Shown here in pieces: positions 1 to 7,604 of a stretch of DNA of 64,000 nucleotides. The first letter of the stretch is position 1. The number at the start of each line of letters is the position of its first letter. The stretch covers positions 124,001 to 188,000 of the forward strand of contig JAGZIW010000006.1 of NCBI GenBank assembly GCA_018366035.1, in the 5' to 3' direction. Below the pieces are notes generated by a model that made no database searches, was not told the DNA's origin, and was given only the letters and a program-made list of their open reading frames with translations. This DNA comes from Butyricicoccus pullicaecorum. GTDB lineage: Bacteria > Bacillota > Clostridia > Oscillospirales > Butyricicoccaceae. The position numbers were made by a program, and so were the translations under genes.

Positions 1-663
1 GTGTGGTGCATGGGACTGGAGCGGCTTCCGGCAATTTCAGAGGTACTGCCCAATTCCTTTCGCCGGCTGAGCACACAGATTGTGGAGCAGCTGCCGTATC
101 AGGAAGCGGAATCCCTGAAAGAGCTTGTGCGATATTGGCAAAAGGAGCAGCCTTGTGAGGCAGTTTTCTTGCGGCAGTTGGAATATCTCTTGGGAAAGCT
201 GGGGGATCATGGCTACGAGACAGATACGCTGACAGCAGGAGAGCTGTTGGCAGACGCACTAGATTTCAATGATGTTGTTGATACGCTGTATCCATTTTTG
301 CGCACCTCATCAGCATCAGACAAAAATATGGGAGCCTCTGGCCAGATTACGGAAATTAAACGCTACATTGACAGAAATTATGACAAAGCGCTCAATTATC
401 GAGTGCTTTATGAGAATTTTGGGTATAACGAGAAGTATATTGCCTATTTGTTCAAAAAAGAAATGGGCATTTCACCCAGCAAATATATTGTTAATGTACG
501 TATCGAAGCAGCCAAGCGACTGCTTTTGACAAGACCTGATTTACTGCAAAAGGACGTTGCACAGAAGGTCGGTTTTACAGATCCATTGTATTTCAGCCGT
601 GTTTTTCGTGATATTGTTGGACTGAGTCCAAGTAAATTTGTCAAAGGAAATCGTCATTCTTAA
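1..663 (+). CDS. AraC-family transcriptional regulator, C-terminal part (5' end outside window)
   Basis: The last ~100 residues form a two-helix-turn-helix AraC/XylS DNA-binding domain, with the typical pattern of a first HTH (YNEKYIAYLFKKEMGISPSKY) followed by the second HTH ending in DPLYFSRVFRDIVGLSPSKF. The first ~110 residues are helical linker and look like the end of a longer regulator, for example a YesN-type response regulator whose receiver would lie upstream. The reading frame is open from base 1, so the true start is probably outside the window. A sugar-uptake ATPase and a DUF624 protein follow, which fits a regulator of carbohydrate uptake; that role is inferred. Confidence 0.8.
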   Translation: MWCMGLERLPAISEVLPNSFRRLSTQIVEQLPYQEAESLKELVRYWQKEQPCEAVFLRQLEYLLGKLGDHGYETDTLTAGELLADALDFNDVVDTLYPFLRTSSASDKNMGASGQITEIKRYIDRNYDKALNYRVLYENFGYNEKYIAYLFKKEMGISPSKYIVNVRIEAAKRLLLTRPDLLQKDVAQKVGFTDPLYFSRVFRDIVGLSPSKFVKGNRHS

Positions 664-697
664 CAAAAATATAAAAAAATTTTGTGAAGGATAGGCA

Positions 698-727
698 TTG
701 AATCTGCAGAAAAAACAGTATTATACT
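698..727 (+). promoter_or_regulatory. candidate sigma-A promoter for the UgpC/MsmK-like gene
   Basis: TTGAAT (698-703) and TATACT (722-727) are separated by 18 bp in the A+T-rich gap between the regulator and the ATPase gene. Confidence 0.45.
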
Positions 728-807
728 ATAAGCAATGTAAATTCCCATTTTTCTTGTGGAAGCTCATTTGTGTACCGGCTTCATCGTTCAAAAATGGAGG
801 ATTTATT

Positions 808-1920
808 ATGGCAAGCATTTCTTTAGAACATATCAAAAAAGTGTATCCCGGCAATGTTGAGGTCATTGCAGATTTGAATCTTGAGATTCAGGATAAGGAG
901 TTTATCATTCTCGTAGGTCCCTCGGGCTGCGGCAAATCGACCACACTGCGTATGATAGCCGGATTGGAGGAAATTTCCGGCGGTCAGCTTCGCATTGGAG
1001 ACCGCGTTGTCAACGATGTCCCGCCAAAGGATCGCGATATTGCAATGGTATTCCAAAATTATGCGCTTTATCCGCACATGACCGTATACAAAAATATGGC
1101 ATTCGCTTTGAAGCTGCGTAAAGTGCCAAAGGACGAAATCGACCGCAAGGTGCATGAGGCGGCAAAAATGCTCGATATTGAACATTTGCTCAATCGTAAG
1201 CCGAAGGCGCTTTCCGGCGGTCAGCGGCAGCGCGTTGCGCTGGGGCGTGCCATGGTGCGCAATCCATCGGTATTTTTGCTCGACGAACCGCTTTCCAATC
1301 TCGACGCGAAGCTTCGTACACAAATGCGCACAGAAATCAGTAAGCTGCACAAAAAGCTCGGCACAACATTTGTCTATGTCACACACGACCAGACAGAGGC
1401 GATGACTATGGGGGATCGCATCGTTGTCATGAAGGACGGTGTCATTCAGCAGTTTGATACCCCCCAAAATCTGTATACGAGCCCGTGCAATTTATTTGTC
1501 GCTGGTTTTATTGGTTCGCCGCAGATGAATTTTATTGATGCGGTTGTTTGCCGCGCTGATGATGGATATGCAGTAGAGTTTGCAGGATTCCGAATCCCCA
1601 TTCCACAGGGAAAAACAGAACATGCAGATATGGAAGCCTATGTGGGCAAGCCCGTGGTTTTGGGCGTGCGTCCAGAGGATTTCCATGTAGAAGCGGCCTT
1701 CCTTGATATGTCGAAAGAAAGTGTAATTTCTGCTGATATTGAAATTGCAGAGCTGATGGGAGCAGAAGTTTACTTATATATGCAATGCCAGGGACAGCGC
1801 TTGGTTGCACGTGTTCCGTCCCGCACCCAAGCTGCGTGCGGAGACCATATTCAAATTGCTCTCGACAGAAATAAATTCCACTTGTTTGACAAGGAAACAG
1901 AACAGGTGATTTTTAACTGA
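808..1920 (+). CDS. ugpC: Carbohydrate ABC transporter ATP-binding protein (UgpC/MsmK/MsmX type)
   Basis: Cytoplasmic ATPase that energises CUT1-type sugar or glycerol-3-phosphate importers. The protein has 370 residues from the ATG at 808, preceded by GGAGG with good spacing; an in-frame TTG upstream (754) lacks that support. Visible motifs are Walker A GPSGCGKST (residues 37-45), signature LSGGQRQR (about 134), Walker B with LLDEPLSNLD (about 157), the switch histidine in THDQTEAMTMGD, and a C-terminal TOBE/MalK-like regulatory region. Length and motifs match MsmX/UgpC, which often act as shared ATPases for several importers. No permease or binding-protein gene lies nearby, which fits the shared-ATPase idea. 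The substrate is unknown. Confidence 0.93.
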   Translation: MASISLEHIKKVYPGNVEVIADLNLEIQDKEFIILVGPSGCGKSTTLRMIAGLEEISGGQLRIGDRVVNDVPPKDRDIAMVFQNYALYPHMTVYKNMAFALKLRKVPKDEIDRKVHEAAKMLDIEHLLNRKPKALSGGQRQRVALGRAMVRNPSVFLLDEPLSNLDAKLRTQMRTEISKLHKKLGTTFVYVTHDQTEAMTMGDRIVVMKDGVIQQFDTPQNLYTSPCNLFVAGFIGSPQMNFIDAVVCRADDGYAVEFAGFRIPIPQGKTEHADMEAYVGKPVVLGVRPEDFHVEAAFLDMSKESVISADIEIAELMGAEVYLYMQCQGQRLVARVPSRTQAACGDHIQIALDRNKFHLFDKETEQVIFN

Positions 1921-1991
1921 TGAAGGAACAGCGCCGCAAGGAGAACCATTCTCTTTGCGGCTTTTATGTGCGAGTATATTGTGAGGTACAG

Positions 1992-2660
1992 ATGAATCTG
2001 TTTCGTTTATTTTATGAAAATCCGCGCGCAGAGATACAAAAAGACGCTCCGCCGAAAACAGGAACAGCACTCTTGTTTGAAATTGTGCGCCGAGACGGTT
2101 GGGATATTTGCAAAATGGCAGCCCTGTGTCTGCTGACCTGTATTCCCATTGTGACGATTCCGGCTGCATTATCTGGTTTTCATGCGGGGGTTATGCGTAT
2201 TTTGCAGGACGTGCCGGGCGATCCGTGGTTTGATTTTCGCCATGGCTGGCAAAGCTGCTGGAAAAAAGCATTGCCAATTACGCTTTTCTTTTTGGCTGTT
2301 GGAGGCTTATTGCAATTCGCACTTCGATATTATGCAGCACAGCAGGGTGTCATCGTCGGACTTTCTCTGGTGTGCACGGGGCTTTTGATTGTGTTGGCTA
2401 TGGCGGCAGTTTATGTATTTCCTATGCTGGTTGCCGTAGAGCTGGACACAAGAGCGATTGTAAAAAATGCGTTTCTGCTCGCCTTGGCACGTCCGCATCA
2501 TGCGATTTCTGGTGTTGCAGCAGGGGTCGCGTTGATGACGGCAGCAGGATTTCTTTCTCCCGTGCTACTTCCGGTATGGGCAGTGCTGACACTTGTGGCG
2601 GTTGCGATAATTGCAGACTGGTTTGCATGGCGGGACATTCAAGAGCTTATTATTCGTTGA
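1992..2660 (+). CDS. DUF624 (YesL-like) membrane protein
   Basis: A 222-residue protein with a short N-terminal cytoplasmic stretch (FRLFYENPRAEIQKD) and about five hydrophobic segments, the pattern of the YesL/DUF624 family often found beside carbohydrate ABC transporters. The biochemical role of the family is not established. The ATG at 1992 is chosen because a GAGG-type ribosome site precedes it; the same frame is open upstream to 1920 but that stretch does not look like family sequence. Downstream of the ATPase gene and probably co-transcribed with it. Confidence 0.7.
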   Translation: MNLFRLFYENPRAEIQKDAPPKTGTALLFEIVRRDGWDICKMAALCLLTCIPIVTIPAALSGFHAGVMRILQDVPGDPWFDFRHGWQSCWKKALPITLFFLAVGGLLQFALRYYAAQQGVIVGLSLVCTGLLIVLAMAAVYVFPMLVAVELDTRAIVKNAFLLALARPHHAISGVAAGVALMTAAGFLSPVLLPVWAVLTLVAVAIIADWFAWRDIQELIIR

Positions 2661-2711
2661 CATTGTGATGGAGCTCCATCGCATGGAAATAAACAGGAGG
2701 TACTTGTTATC

Positions 2712-3854
2712 ATGGTGAATCGTTTTGTTTTGAACAGTGTGTCCTATCATGGAAAGGGAGCCATTCAGGAAATTCCGAAAATTATCGAGAGCAAAGGCTT
2801 CAAAAAGGCGTTTATTGCCTCAGACCCCGATTTGATTCAGTTTGGAGTGACCAAAAAGGTTACCGATTTGTTGGACGCAAAGGGAATGGCATATACATTG
2901 TATTCGGATATTAAACCAAATCCAACCATTGAGAATGTAAAGGCGGGTGTAGAGGCATATAAGGCTTCGGGCGCGGATTATATGATTGCTATTGGCGGCG
3001 GTTCCTCTATGGATACCGGTAAGGCAATTGGCATTATTATCAACAATCCGGAGTTTGCAGATGTGCGTTCTTTGGAGGGCGTAGCGCCGACCAAAAATCG
3101 TACTGTATTTACCATTGCCGTTCCGACAACTGCGGGCACGGCTGCCGAGGCAACCATCAACTATGTCATTACAGACGTGGAAAAGAAACGCAAGTTTGTT
3201 TGTGTAGATACAAATGATATTCCAGATGTTGCGGTTGTAGATCCAGAAATGATGGCAAGTATGCCGAAGAAACTGACCGCTGCAACCGGTATGGACGCCC
3301 TGACCCATGCAATTGAAGGCTACACCACAAAGGCAGCATGGGAGTTAGCGGACTGCCTGAACCTTGAGGCAATTCGTCTGATTTCTAGAGGTCTGCGCAG
3401 TGCAGTCAATGGGGAAGACGCAGGACGTGAGGATATGGCGCTGGGTCAGTTTGTAACAGGTATGGCATTTTCGAATGTTGGTTTGGGTATTGCGCATTCA
3501 ATGGCGCATACATTGGGTGCAGTATATGATACACCACATGGTGTTGCCTGTGCAATGATGCTGCCGATTGTTATGGAGTATAATGCAGAGTGCAGCGGAG
3601 AGAAATATAAGGCGATTGCGGAGGCAATGGGTGTTGATACAACGGGAATGGATCAGCTGGCTTACCGTAAGGCTGCCATTGATGCAGTGCGCCAGCTGTC
3701 TGTTGATGTTGGAATTCCGACTAAGCTGGAAGCACTCCGCGAGGAGGACCTTGATTTTCTGGCAGAGTCCGCTTTTGCAGACGCTTGCTGCCCGGGCAAT
3801 CCGAAGGATACTAATGTTGCGGATTTGAAGGAACTGTTCCGCAAATTACAGTGA
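2712..3854 (+). CDS. fucO: Iron-dependent alcohol dehydrogenase, lactaldehyde reductase (FucO) type
   Basis: Group III metal-dependent alcohol dehydrogenase of 380 residues. FucO reduces L-lactaldehyde to 1,2-propanediol with NADH during anaerobic fucose or rhamnose breakdown. Recognisable segments are the nucleotide-binding GGGSSMDTGKAIG, the core NNPEFADVRSLEG, and metal ligands predicted at D195, H199, H262 and H276, each one residue before its E. coli FucO counterpart. Similarity to E. coli FucO runs along the whole chain, so I prefer this to 1,3-propanediol or ethanol dehydrogenase, although substrate range cannot be proven. GGAGG lies upstream of the ATG. A hairpin terminator follows. 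Confidence 0.88.
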   Translation: MVNRFVLNSVSYHGKGAIQEIPKIIESKGFKKAFIASDPDLIQFGVTKKVTDLLDAKGMAYTLYSDIKPNPTIENVKAGVEAYKASGADYMIAIGGGSSMDTGKAIGIIINNPEFADVRSLEGVAPTKNRTVFTIAVPTTAGTAAEATINYVITDVEKKRKFVCVDTNDIPDVAVVDPEMMASMPKKLTAATGMDALTHAIEGYTTKAAWELADCLNLEAIRLISRGLRSAVNGEDAGREDMALGQFVTGMAFSNVGLGIAHSMAHTLGAVYDTPHGVACAMMLPIVMEYNAECSGEKYKAIAEAMGVDTTGMDQLAYRKAAIDAVRQLSVDVGIPTKLEALREEDLDFLAESAFADACCPGNPKDTNVADLKELFRKLQ

Positions 3855-3879
3855 TAGAGGTTTACATATTTTGTAAGAA

Positions 3880-3915
3880 CAAAGAGTGGTGCCGTATAAA
3901 CAGCACCACTCTTTG
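3880..3915. terminator. bidirectional rho-independent terminator between converging genes
   Basis: A 13-bp perfect stem (3880-3892 with 3903-3915) and a 10-nt loop lie between fucO and the convergent minus-strand gene. T-rich sequence follows on the plus side, with a weaker T run on the minus side. Confidence 0.85.
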
Positions 3916-3956
3916 TTTATCATCATATTTGAAATTCAAAAGCGATTTTTTGGTAC

Positions 3957-4448
3957 TCACTCTGCACGTGAATCCGCGATTTGATTTGCACGTACCGTCG
4001 CATAAGCAGTTCCGCCTGTGACACTTTCAATTTTAATGCGGAATTGGCAGTTGGAACTGTCACTGCCTACATAAAATACCTCCTGCCGCTTTTCTCCTGG
4101 ATTCATTTGCGGAGACATGGCAGAGACGATTTCTCCTTTTCCAATGTCATATAAATAGACATGGACAGGCTCTGAATCTTTTGGCACTTCACAGTACCAA
4201 CGGAGATAGAAGCCCTCTCCCTTTTCCATAATAAATCTTGGGGTTTCATCTGTTCCGCGGCTGCCTGTATCCAAATTCCATTCCTGTAAAAGTGGATATG
4301 GCTGTGCTGGGGAAGATGCCAGAGCAGAAGCGTTGTCTGATTGGATATTTTGCGCTGTATCGACTGCATCAGCACGCATTACAGCGGCAGAGAGCAGCAT
4401 GCAGCCCACAAACATAGCACTCAGGACTCTTTTTGCTTGATATTTCAT
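3957..4448 (-). CDS. Small secreted protein of unknown function
   Basis: A 163-residue protein beginning with a Sec signal peptide: MKYQAKR, a hydrophobic core, and a likely cleavage near ADA. The mature part has a polar linker followed by a compact domain rich in beta-type pattern (FYLRWYCEVPKD, VYLYDIGKGE), ending in a short Ser/Arg/Glu tail. I do not recognise a family. The ATG at 4448 is used because the signal peptide begins there and a GGGTG precedes it; the open frame upstream runs through the repeat and terminator and is not family-like. It is the last gene of the minus-strand accessory patch. Confidence 0.6.
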   Translation of the reverse strand: MKYQAKRVLSAMFVGCMLLSAAVMRADAVDTAQNIQSDNASALASSPAQPYPLLQEWNLDTGSRGTDETPRFIMEKGEGFYLRWYCEVPKDSEPVHVYLYDIGKGEIVSAMSPQMNPGEKRQEVFYVGSDSSNCQFRIKIESVTGGTAYATVRANQIADSRAE

Positions 4449-4509
4449 GATAACACCCGCTTTTGCTATCAGATACTTAGTTTTTACTTGGAAGGAGTCA
4501 GATATATGA

Positions 4510-4672
4510 CATACAATGCCATAGTATAAAAACAGACACACCAAAGCGCTAGAGTGTGTCTGAAATATATTCCAAATCGGCAGAAAATAGAAAGAAAAGA
4601 AACAGATATACGCAAAGAATGGATCTCTGCCGAAGTTGGACGATTTAATAATTTTCTGTGTTCGTTCAGCTT
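4510..4672 (-). repeat. direct repeat A, copy 1 (terminator module)
   Basis: About 160 bp closely matching 4985-5141 in the same orientation. Both copies contain the same hairpin terminator and the same flanking A-rich and 'GAAGTTGGAC'-like segments. The copies differ by scattered substitutions and small indels, so the duplication is not recent. Confidence 0.85.
4533..4562 (-). terminator. rho-independent terminator in repeat A1 (minus strand)
   Basis: 9-bp stem (4533-4541 with 4554-4562), then TTTTTAT when read on the minus strand. Confidence 0.75.
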
Positions 4673-4826
4673 ATATTTACAGCGATAGAATCTATCGCAT
4701 CTTAATAGCTTATGCAAAGCGGTGCTTAAATCACCATTTTCTTGCTGCTGCCAGTTTGCATGTCTCATAAGCTGCCTTACGACGTTAAATGTCAAATGAT
4801 GTTTGCCCATGTTTTTTGAAGGGTTT
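4533..4826 (-). other. orphan transcription unit, possible ~295-nt RNA or gutted gene copy
   Basis: A promoter-like module (4833-4861) is followed about 290 nt later by the A1 terminator, with no convincing gene between. A minus-strand frame from an ATG near 4804 encodes a peptide starting MGKHHLTF but has no ribosome-binding site and runs straight through the terminator hairpin. It may be a small RNA or a duplicated promoter-gene-terminator unit that has lost its gene. The whole 4449-5187 stretch holds only this unit and the repeats. Confidence 0.35.
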
Positions 4827-4832
4827 ATATAC

Positions 4833-4861
4833 ATAATAGCATACAGATGTACAATATACAA
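4833..4861 (-). promoter_or_regulatory. promoter in repeat B1 (minus strand)
   Basis: On the minus strand TTGTAT (4861-4856) and TATTAT (4838-4833) are 17 bp apart. Spacing and sequence are conserved in copy B2. Confidence 0.6.
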
Positions 4862-4868
4862 TACCGCA

Positions 4869-4898
4869 GCAGAGAATGACCATATATAGCAGAGATTG
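4869..4898 (-). promoter_or_regulatory. paired direct repeats upstream of the B1 promoter, candidate LytTR operator
   Basis: On the minus strand CAATCTCTGC (4898-4889) and CATTCTCTGC (4878-4869) repeat with a 20-bp period, ending 7 bp before the -35 box. Two ~10-bp repeats about two helical turns apart is the usual layout of LytTR-domain binding sites. The assignment is inference. Confidence 0.45.
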
Positions 4899-4984
4899 GT
4901 AAAAATGATAGTACTACCATAGAGTAGAAAGCGTCTGTGGATATCAGCCTGTTTGTCGAGTTTCGGAAAACGGGTGAAATGCAG

Positions 4985-5141
4985 CATACAATGCCATAGT
5001 ATAAAAATAGACACACCAAAGCGACTCTGGTGTGTCTGAATATATTCCAAACCGGCAGAAAATAGAAAGAAAAGAAAAAGATATACACAAAGGATCTGCC
5101 GGAGTTGGACAATTTTGTATTTTTCTGTGTTTATTCAGTTT
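4985..5141 (-). repeat. direct repeat A, copy 2 (terminator module)
   Basis: Second copy of the module at 4510-4672, lying just downstream of the stalk-domain protein gene. Confidence 0.85.
5009..5037 (-). terminator. rho-independent terminator in repeat A2 (minus strand)
   Basis: Perfect 9-bp stem (5009-5017 with 5029-5037) followed by ATTTTTAT on the minus strand. It ends the transcript of the stalk-domain gene about 150 nt after its stop codon. Confidence 0.8.
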
Positions 5142-5187
5142 ACCTTAGAAATACTTCTTAAATTATTTAACAGATTCAAAGAATTTA

Positions 5188-6270
5188 TCATAATTTCTCA
5201 AGCAATATGATACGCATAATATTAGAGTTGTCTGCTCGGAAACACTGTTCAGCGGCAGACAATCCGTTGGAATTGGAGAACATCATATTGCGGCAAGTGT
5301 CCTCGTCCTTGCCTTCGGCAATCGCTGTCAAAACGGCATCACAAGCAGTAATTGCTTGTTTTGCTTGTGCAATGGTTTCGTTGTAATAGTAATCCAAAAC
5401 AGGTGTATCCGGCTTAGCAGTGTCCAGAACAGCCTGCATGGTTTTTTTACCAATTTCGGCACATTGCTTGATTTCGTCCTTGGTTGTTTGATTGTAATTT
5501 CGCTGCATCAGCAGAAAAATATTATTTTCCTTATCTGTTGAGCTATTTGTACCTGTGACACTGGACGTATTTGCATCAGGTGTATATTGTTTTTGCAGAT
5601 GTGCGGGAACATCACCACTCTGTGCAAGGTGTTCATAAGTAAATAACTGTTCAATTGTGTCTATATAGGTGTTTCCAGCAGCGATTTGCGCGTCGGTCAT
5701 GGCTGTGCGCAAGAAAATCATGGCTGGACCCTGTGTATCTTTTTCACGGTAATTGATATCCATACCACATAACTCGCCGATATTGCGCACCGGAAGATAA
5801 TTTGTGCTATTGTATTCAATGGGATAGATGACCTCACCGGCTGCATTCTTAAAGGTCTGCACCTGATCATCTACGACAACCTTGATATCATCACGCAGTC
5901 TGGCAGTAATACCGTCTGTTGTCTCCTGAGAAGCGGTATCATCTTCTGGGTCGTAAGTGCCGGATTCTGCATGAATTAGCTTTTGTGTAGTACCGCTTAG
6001 TGTGATAGTTTTAGAGGACTCATTCCAAGAGACATTTTTTCCCATCCACTCACCAGCAGTACGAATCGGGATATAAGTGGTGCCATTATAGCTTAGAAAA
6101 TCAATTTCTTTGCCATTTGCGTCCCAACAGTACGCTCGCCGTCCTTCGGTGTAGATACGTCCATTGATTGTATTTGCCTGAATATCAGATACAGCAAGTG
6201 CGTTCACACCACAGGACAGAATCGCTGCGGTCGTTGCGGTGAACACCAATGTTTTCCAATATTTTTTCAT
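5188..6270 (-). CDS. Secreted protein with copper amine oxidase-like (stalk) domains
   Basis: 360 residues with an N-terminal Sec signal (MKKYWKTLVF then a hydrophobic core ending near ALA). Two segments carry the signature of the 'copper amine oxidase N-terminal' domain common in Clostridia: NGTTYIPIRTAGEWMGKNVSW (roughly residues 60-85) and STNYLPVRNIGELCGMDINY (roughly 155-180). In these proteins the domain is a surface or stalk module and does not imply amine oxidase activity. The C-terminal ~170 residues are helical and unassigned. The ATG at 6270 is preferred over an in-frame GTG at 6279 because AGAGGTG precedes it at good spacing. Promoter module B2 lies directly upstream. Confidence 0.75.
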   Translation of the reverse strand: MKKYWKTLVFTATTAAILSCGVNALAVSDIQANTINGRIYTEGRRAYCWDANGKEIDFLSYNGTTYIPIRTAGEWMGKNVSWNESSKTITLSGTTQKLIHAESGTYDPEDDTASQETTDGITARLRDDIKVVVDDQVQTFKNAAGEVIYPIEYNSTNYLPVRNIGELCGMDINYREKDTQGPAMIFLRTAMTDAQIAAGNTYIDTIEQLFTYEHLAQSGDVPAHLQKQYTPDANTSSVTGTNSSTDKENNIFLLMQRNYNQTTKDEIKQCAEIGKKTMQAVLDTAKPDTPVLDYYYNETIAQAKQAITACDAVLTAIAEGKDEDTCRNMMFSNSNGLSAAEQCFRADNSNIMRIILLEKL

Positions 6271-6317
6271 AAAAAACACCTCTTAAAATAATTATCTTAT
6301 TTGAAGAATCTATATGT

Positions 6318-6346
6318 ATAGTAGCATGCAGATGTGTAATATACAA
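6318..6346 (-). promoter_or_regulatory. promoter of the stalk-domain protein gene (repeat B2)
   Basis: On the minus strand TTGTAT (6346-6341) and TACTAT (6323-6318) are separated by 17 bp, about 50 bp before the start codon. Confidence 0.65.
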
Positions 6347-6353
6347 TATCACG

Positions 6354-6383
6354 GCAGAGAATGACCATATATAGCAGAGATTG
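6354..6383 (-). promoter_or_regulatory. paired direct repeats upstream of the B2 promoter, candidate LytTR operator
   Basis: The same 10-bp pair as in B1 (CAATCTCTGC and CATTCTCTGC, 20-bp period), again ending exactly 7 bp before the -35 box. A LytTR regulator gene ends just upstream, making it the obvious candidate to bind here. Confidence 0.5.
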
Positions 6384-6452
6384 GTAAAAATGATACATGA
6401 CCATGAGATGGAAAGCCAGCTGTGGACAATCTGCACAGCATGCTTGTCTGGT

Positions 6453-7178
6453 TTAGGAAAGCTGGTGAAAACCTGTTTTTACAGACAGTTTCTGCTGAGC
6501 ATTTTTTTGCAGATAGCTGAAAAATACAGCATGAAATTGTTTTCTGCGCATTCGGCTTATATTGATGTGGCTGCCGTTTATCATTTTGATGTCATCTTTC
6601 ACAAAGTCTGAAATGTGATGCAGATTGATTAAGAAGCTTGCATGTACCCGACAAAAATCATATTCTGCCAGCAGGGTTTCTACATTTTTTAATCTTGTGC
6701 GAATTGCATGTTGTCCATCAATTGTATGTGCTATCACAACGTAATTTTGACATTCAAAATATAAAATATCCTGCAAGGGCATACAAAAGGTTCTGCCATA
6801 ATCATCGGTCAGAGTAATGGTTTTGCAGTTCGAAATCTGCAGCGCCTGTTGGAGCACCTCCTGAAATTTTTTCTCCTGTATCGGTTTTAGCAAATAGCGG
6901 AATGCAATACCGAATGCCTCTGCCGCACAGGTGCTTGTTTCACTCACCAGAATAATGAGGGGCTTTTGCTTTCCCGTCATCAATATTTGGACTTGCTTCA
7001 AACGCTCTGAATGTTCTTCTTCAACATACAGGAAGATAAGCGGAAAGAACTCCTGTTTTGCACTTTCTATCAGACTTTCCATAGAATCAAAGCTGATATA
7101 TGGGAGCGCTGCCGCATATTTTTGCAGCAGAGGCTCCATGCACTCACAAATTTGAAAATCACAAATTGCTATTCTCAT
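6453..7178 (-). CDS. LytTR-family DNA-binding regulator with degenerate receiver domain
   Basis: 241 residues. Residues 1-115 have the fold pattern of a response-regulator receiver (MRIAICDF start, LLKP near the end). However, the expected phospho-acceptor Asp is Tyr51 (LIFLYVEE), and the N-terminal acidic pair is reduced to CDFQ, so ordinary phosphorylation looks impossible. Residues ~130-230 are a LytTR domain: an ILYFECQNY-type strand, FCRVHASFLINLHHI, and an INISRMRRKQF-type end. No histidine kinase is adjacent. It may act constitutively or through another signal, and may drive the promoter downstream that carries paired repeats. Confidence 0.85.
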   Translation of the reverse strand: MRIAICDFQICECMEPLLQKYAAALPYISFDSMESLIESAKQEFFPLIFLYVEEEHSERLKQVQILMTGKQKPLIILVSETSTCAAEAFGIAFRYLLKPIQEKKFQEVLQQALQISNCKTITLTDDYGRTFCMPLQDILYFECQNYVVIAHTIDGQHAIRTRLKNVETLLAEYDFCRVHASFLINLHHISDFVKDDIKMINGSHINISRMRRKQFHAVFFSYLQKNAQQKLSVKTGFHQLS

Positions 7179-7333
7179 ACTTTAGCACCTATCCTGTCTC
7201 AGACCAAAGATCTTTTCAGTGTTTTTATGTCTGTTGTGTTTCAGTCCAACAAAAGCGAAACGTCTCTCATGATGAAAAGCAAGGGACACGCTCCTTGTTG
7301 GTTCAAAGTAATGATTTATTTAGTGGATAGGAT

Positions 7334-7600
7334 TTAGACATTGATCCAGTATGGGTCAACCCAACAGCCTTTCGTTTCATTCCAACGGCGATATTGCAAC
7401 ACACCGTCCGCATTCTGTCGATATTTATACACAATCTTATCTGCATAGGGTGTTATATTAACATTAGATATCGTCATCAAAGATGTGGGCGTTACCGAAG
7501 TATTAATCTGTATGTTATGTAGTTCTGCTGCACTAGCTGCGCTTATACAAGCGCTTATGGATAGTAGAGTACCTAATGTACCGATAAATTTGAATTTCAT
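7334..7600 (-). CDS. Small secreted protein, third gene of a BlaI/M56 operon
   Basis: 88 residues: a Sec signal (MKFKFIGTLG..., cleavage near ASAAE) followed by ~60 mature residues ending in YKYRQNADGVLQYRRWNE and WVDPYWINV, rich in aromatics. I recall this Tyr/Trp-rich ending from small clostridial secreted proteins of unknown function, but give it no name. GAGGAGG precedes the ATG at 7600. The gene begins 4 nt after the M56 gene stops, so the two are co-transcribed. It could be the output or a ligand of the M56 sensor; that is inference. Confidence 0.72.
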   Translation of the reverse strand: MKFKFIGTLGTLLSISACISAASAAELHNIQINTSVTPTSLMTISNVNITPYADKIVYKYRQNADGVLQYRRWNETKGCWVDPYWINV

Positions 7601-7604
7601 TGTA

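Larger units (their letters stand above)
4816..4979 (-). repeat. direct repeat B, copy 1 (promoter module)
   Basis: About 165 bp matching 6301-6474 in the same orientation. The shared part includes two 10-bp direct repeats, a -35/-10 pair, and a segment that in copy 2 is the 3' end of the LytTR gene. Confidence 0.8.
6301..6474 (-). repeat. direct repeat B, copy 2 (promoter module)
   Basis: Matches 4816-4979. It covers the last codons of the LytTR gene and the promoter of the stalk-domain gene. Confidence 0.8.

Noticed and set aside
4484..5050. 188-codon minus-strand open frame across the repeats
   Set aside because: It runs through two terminator hairpins and the promoter module, lacks a ribosome site and shows no domain pattern.
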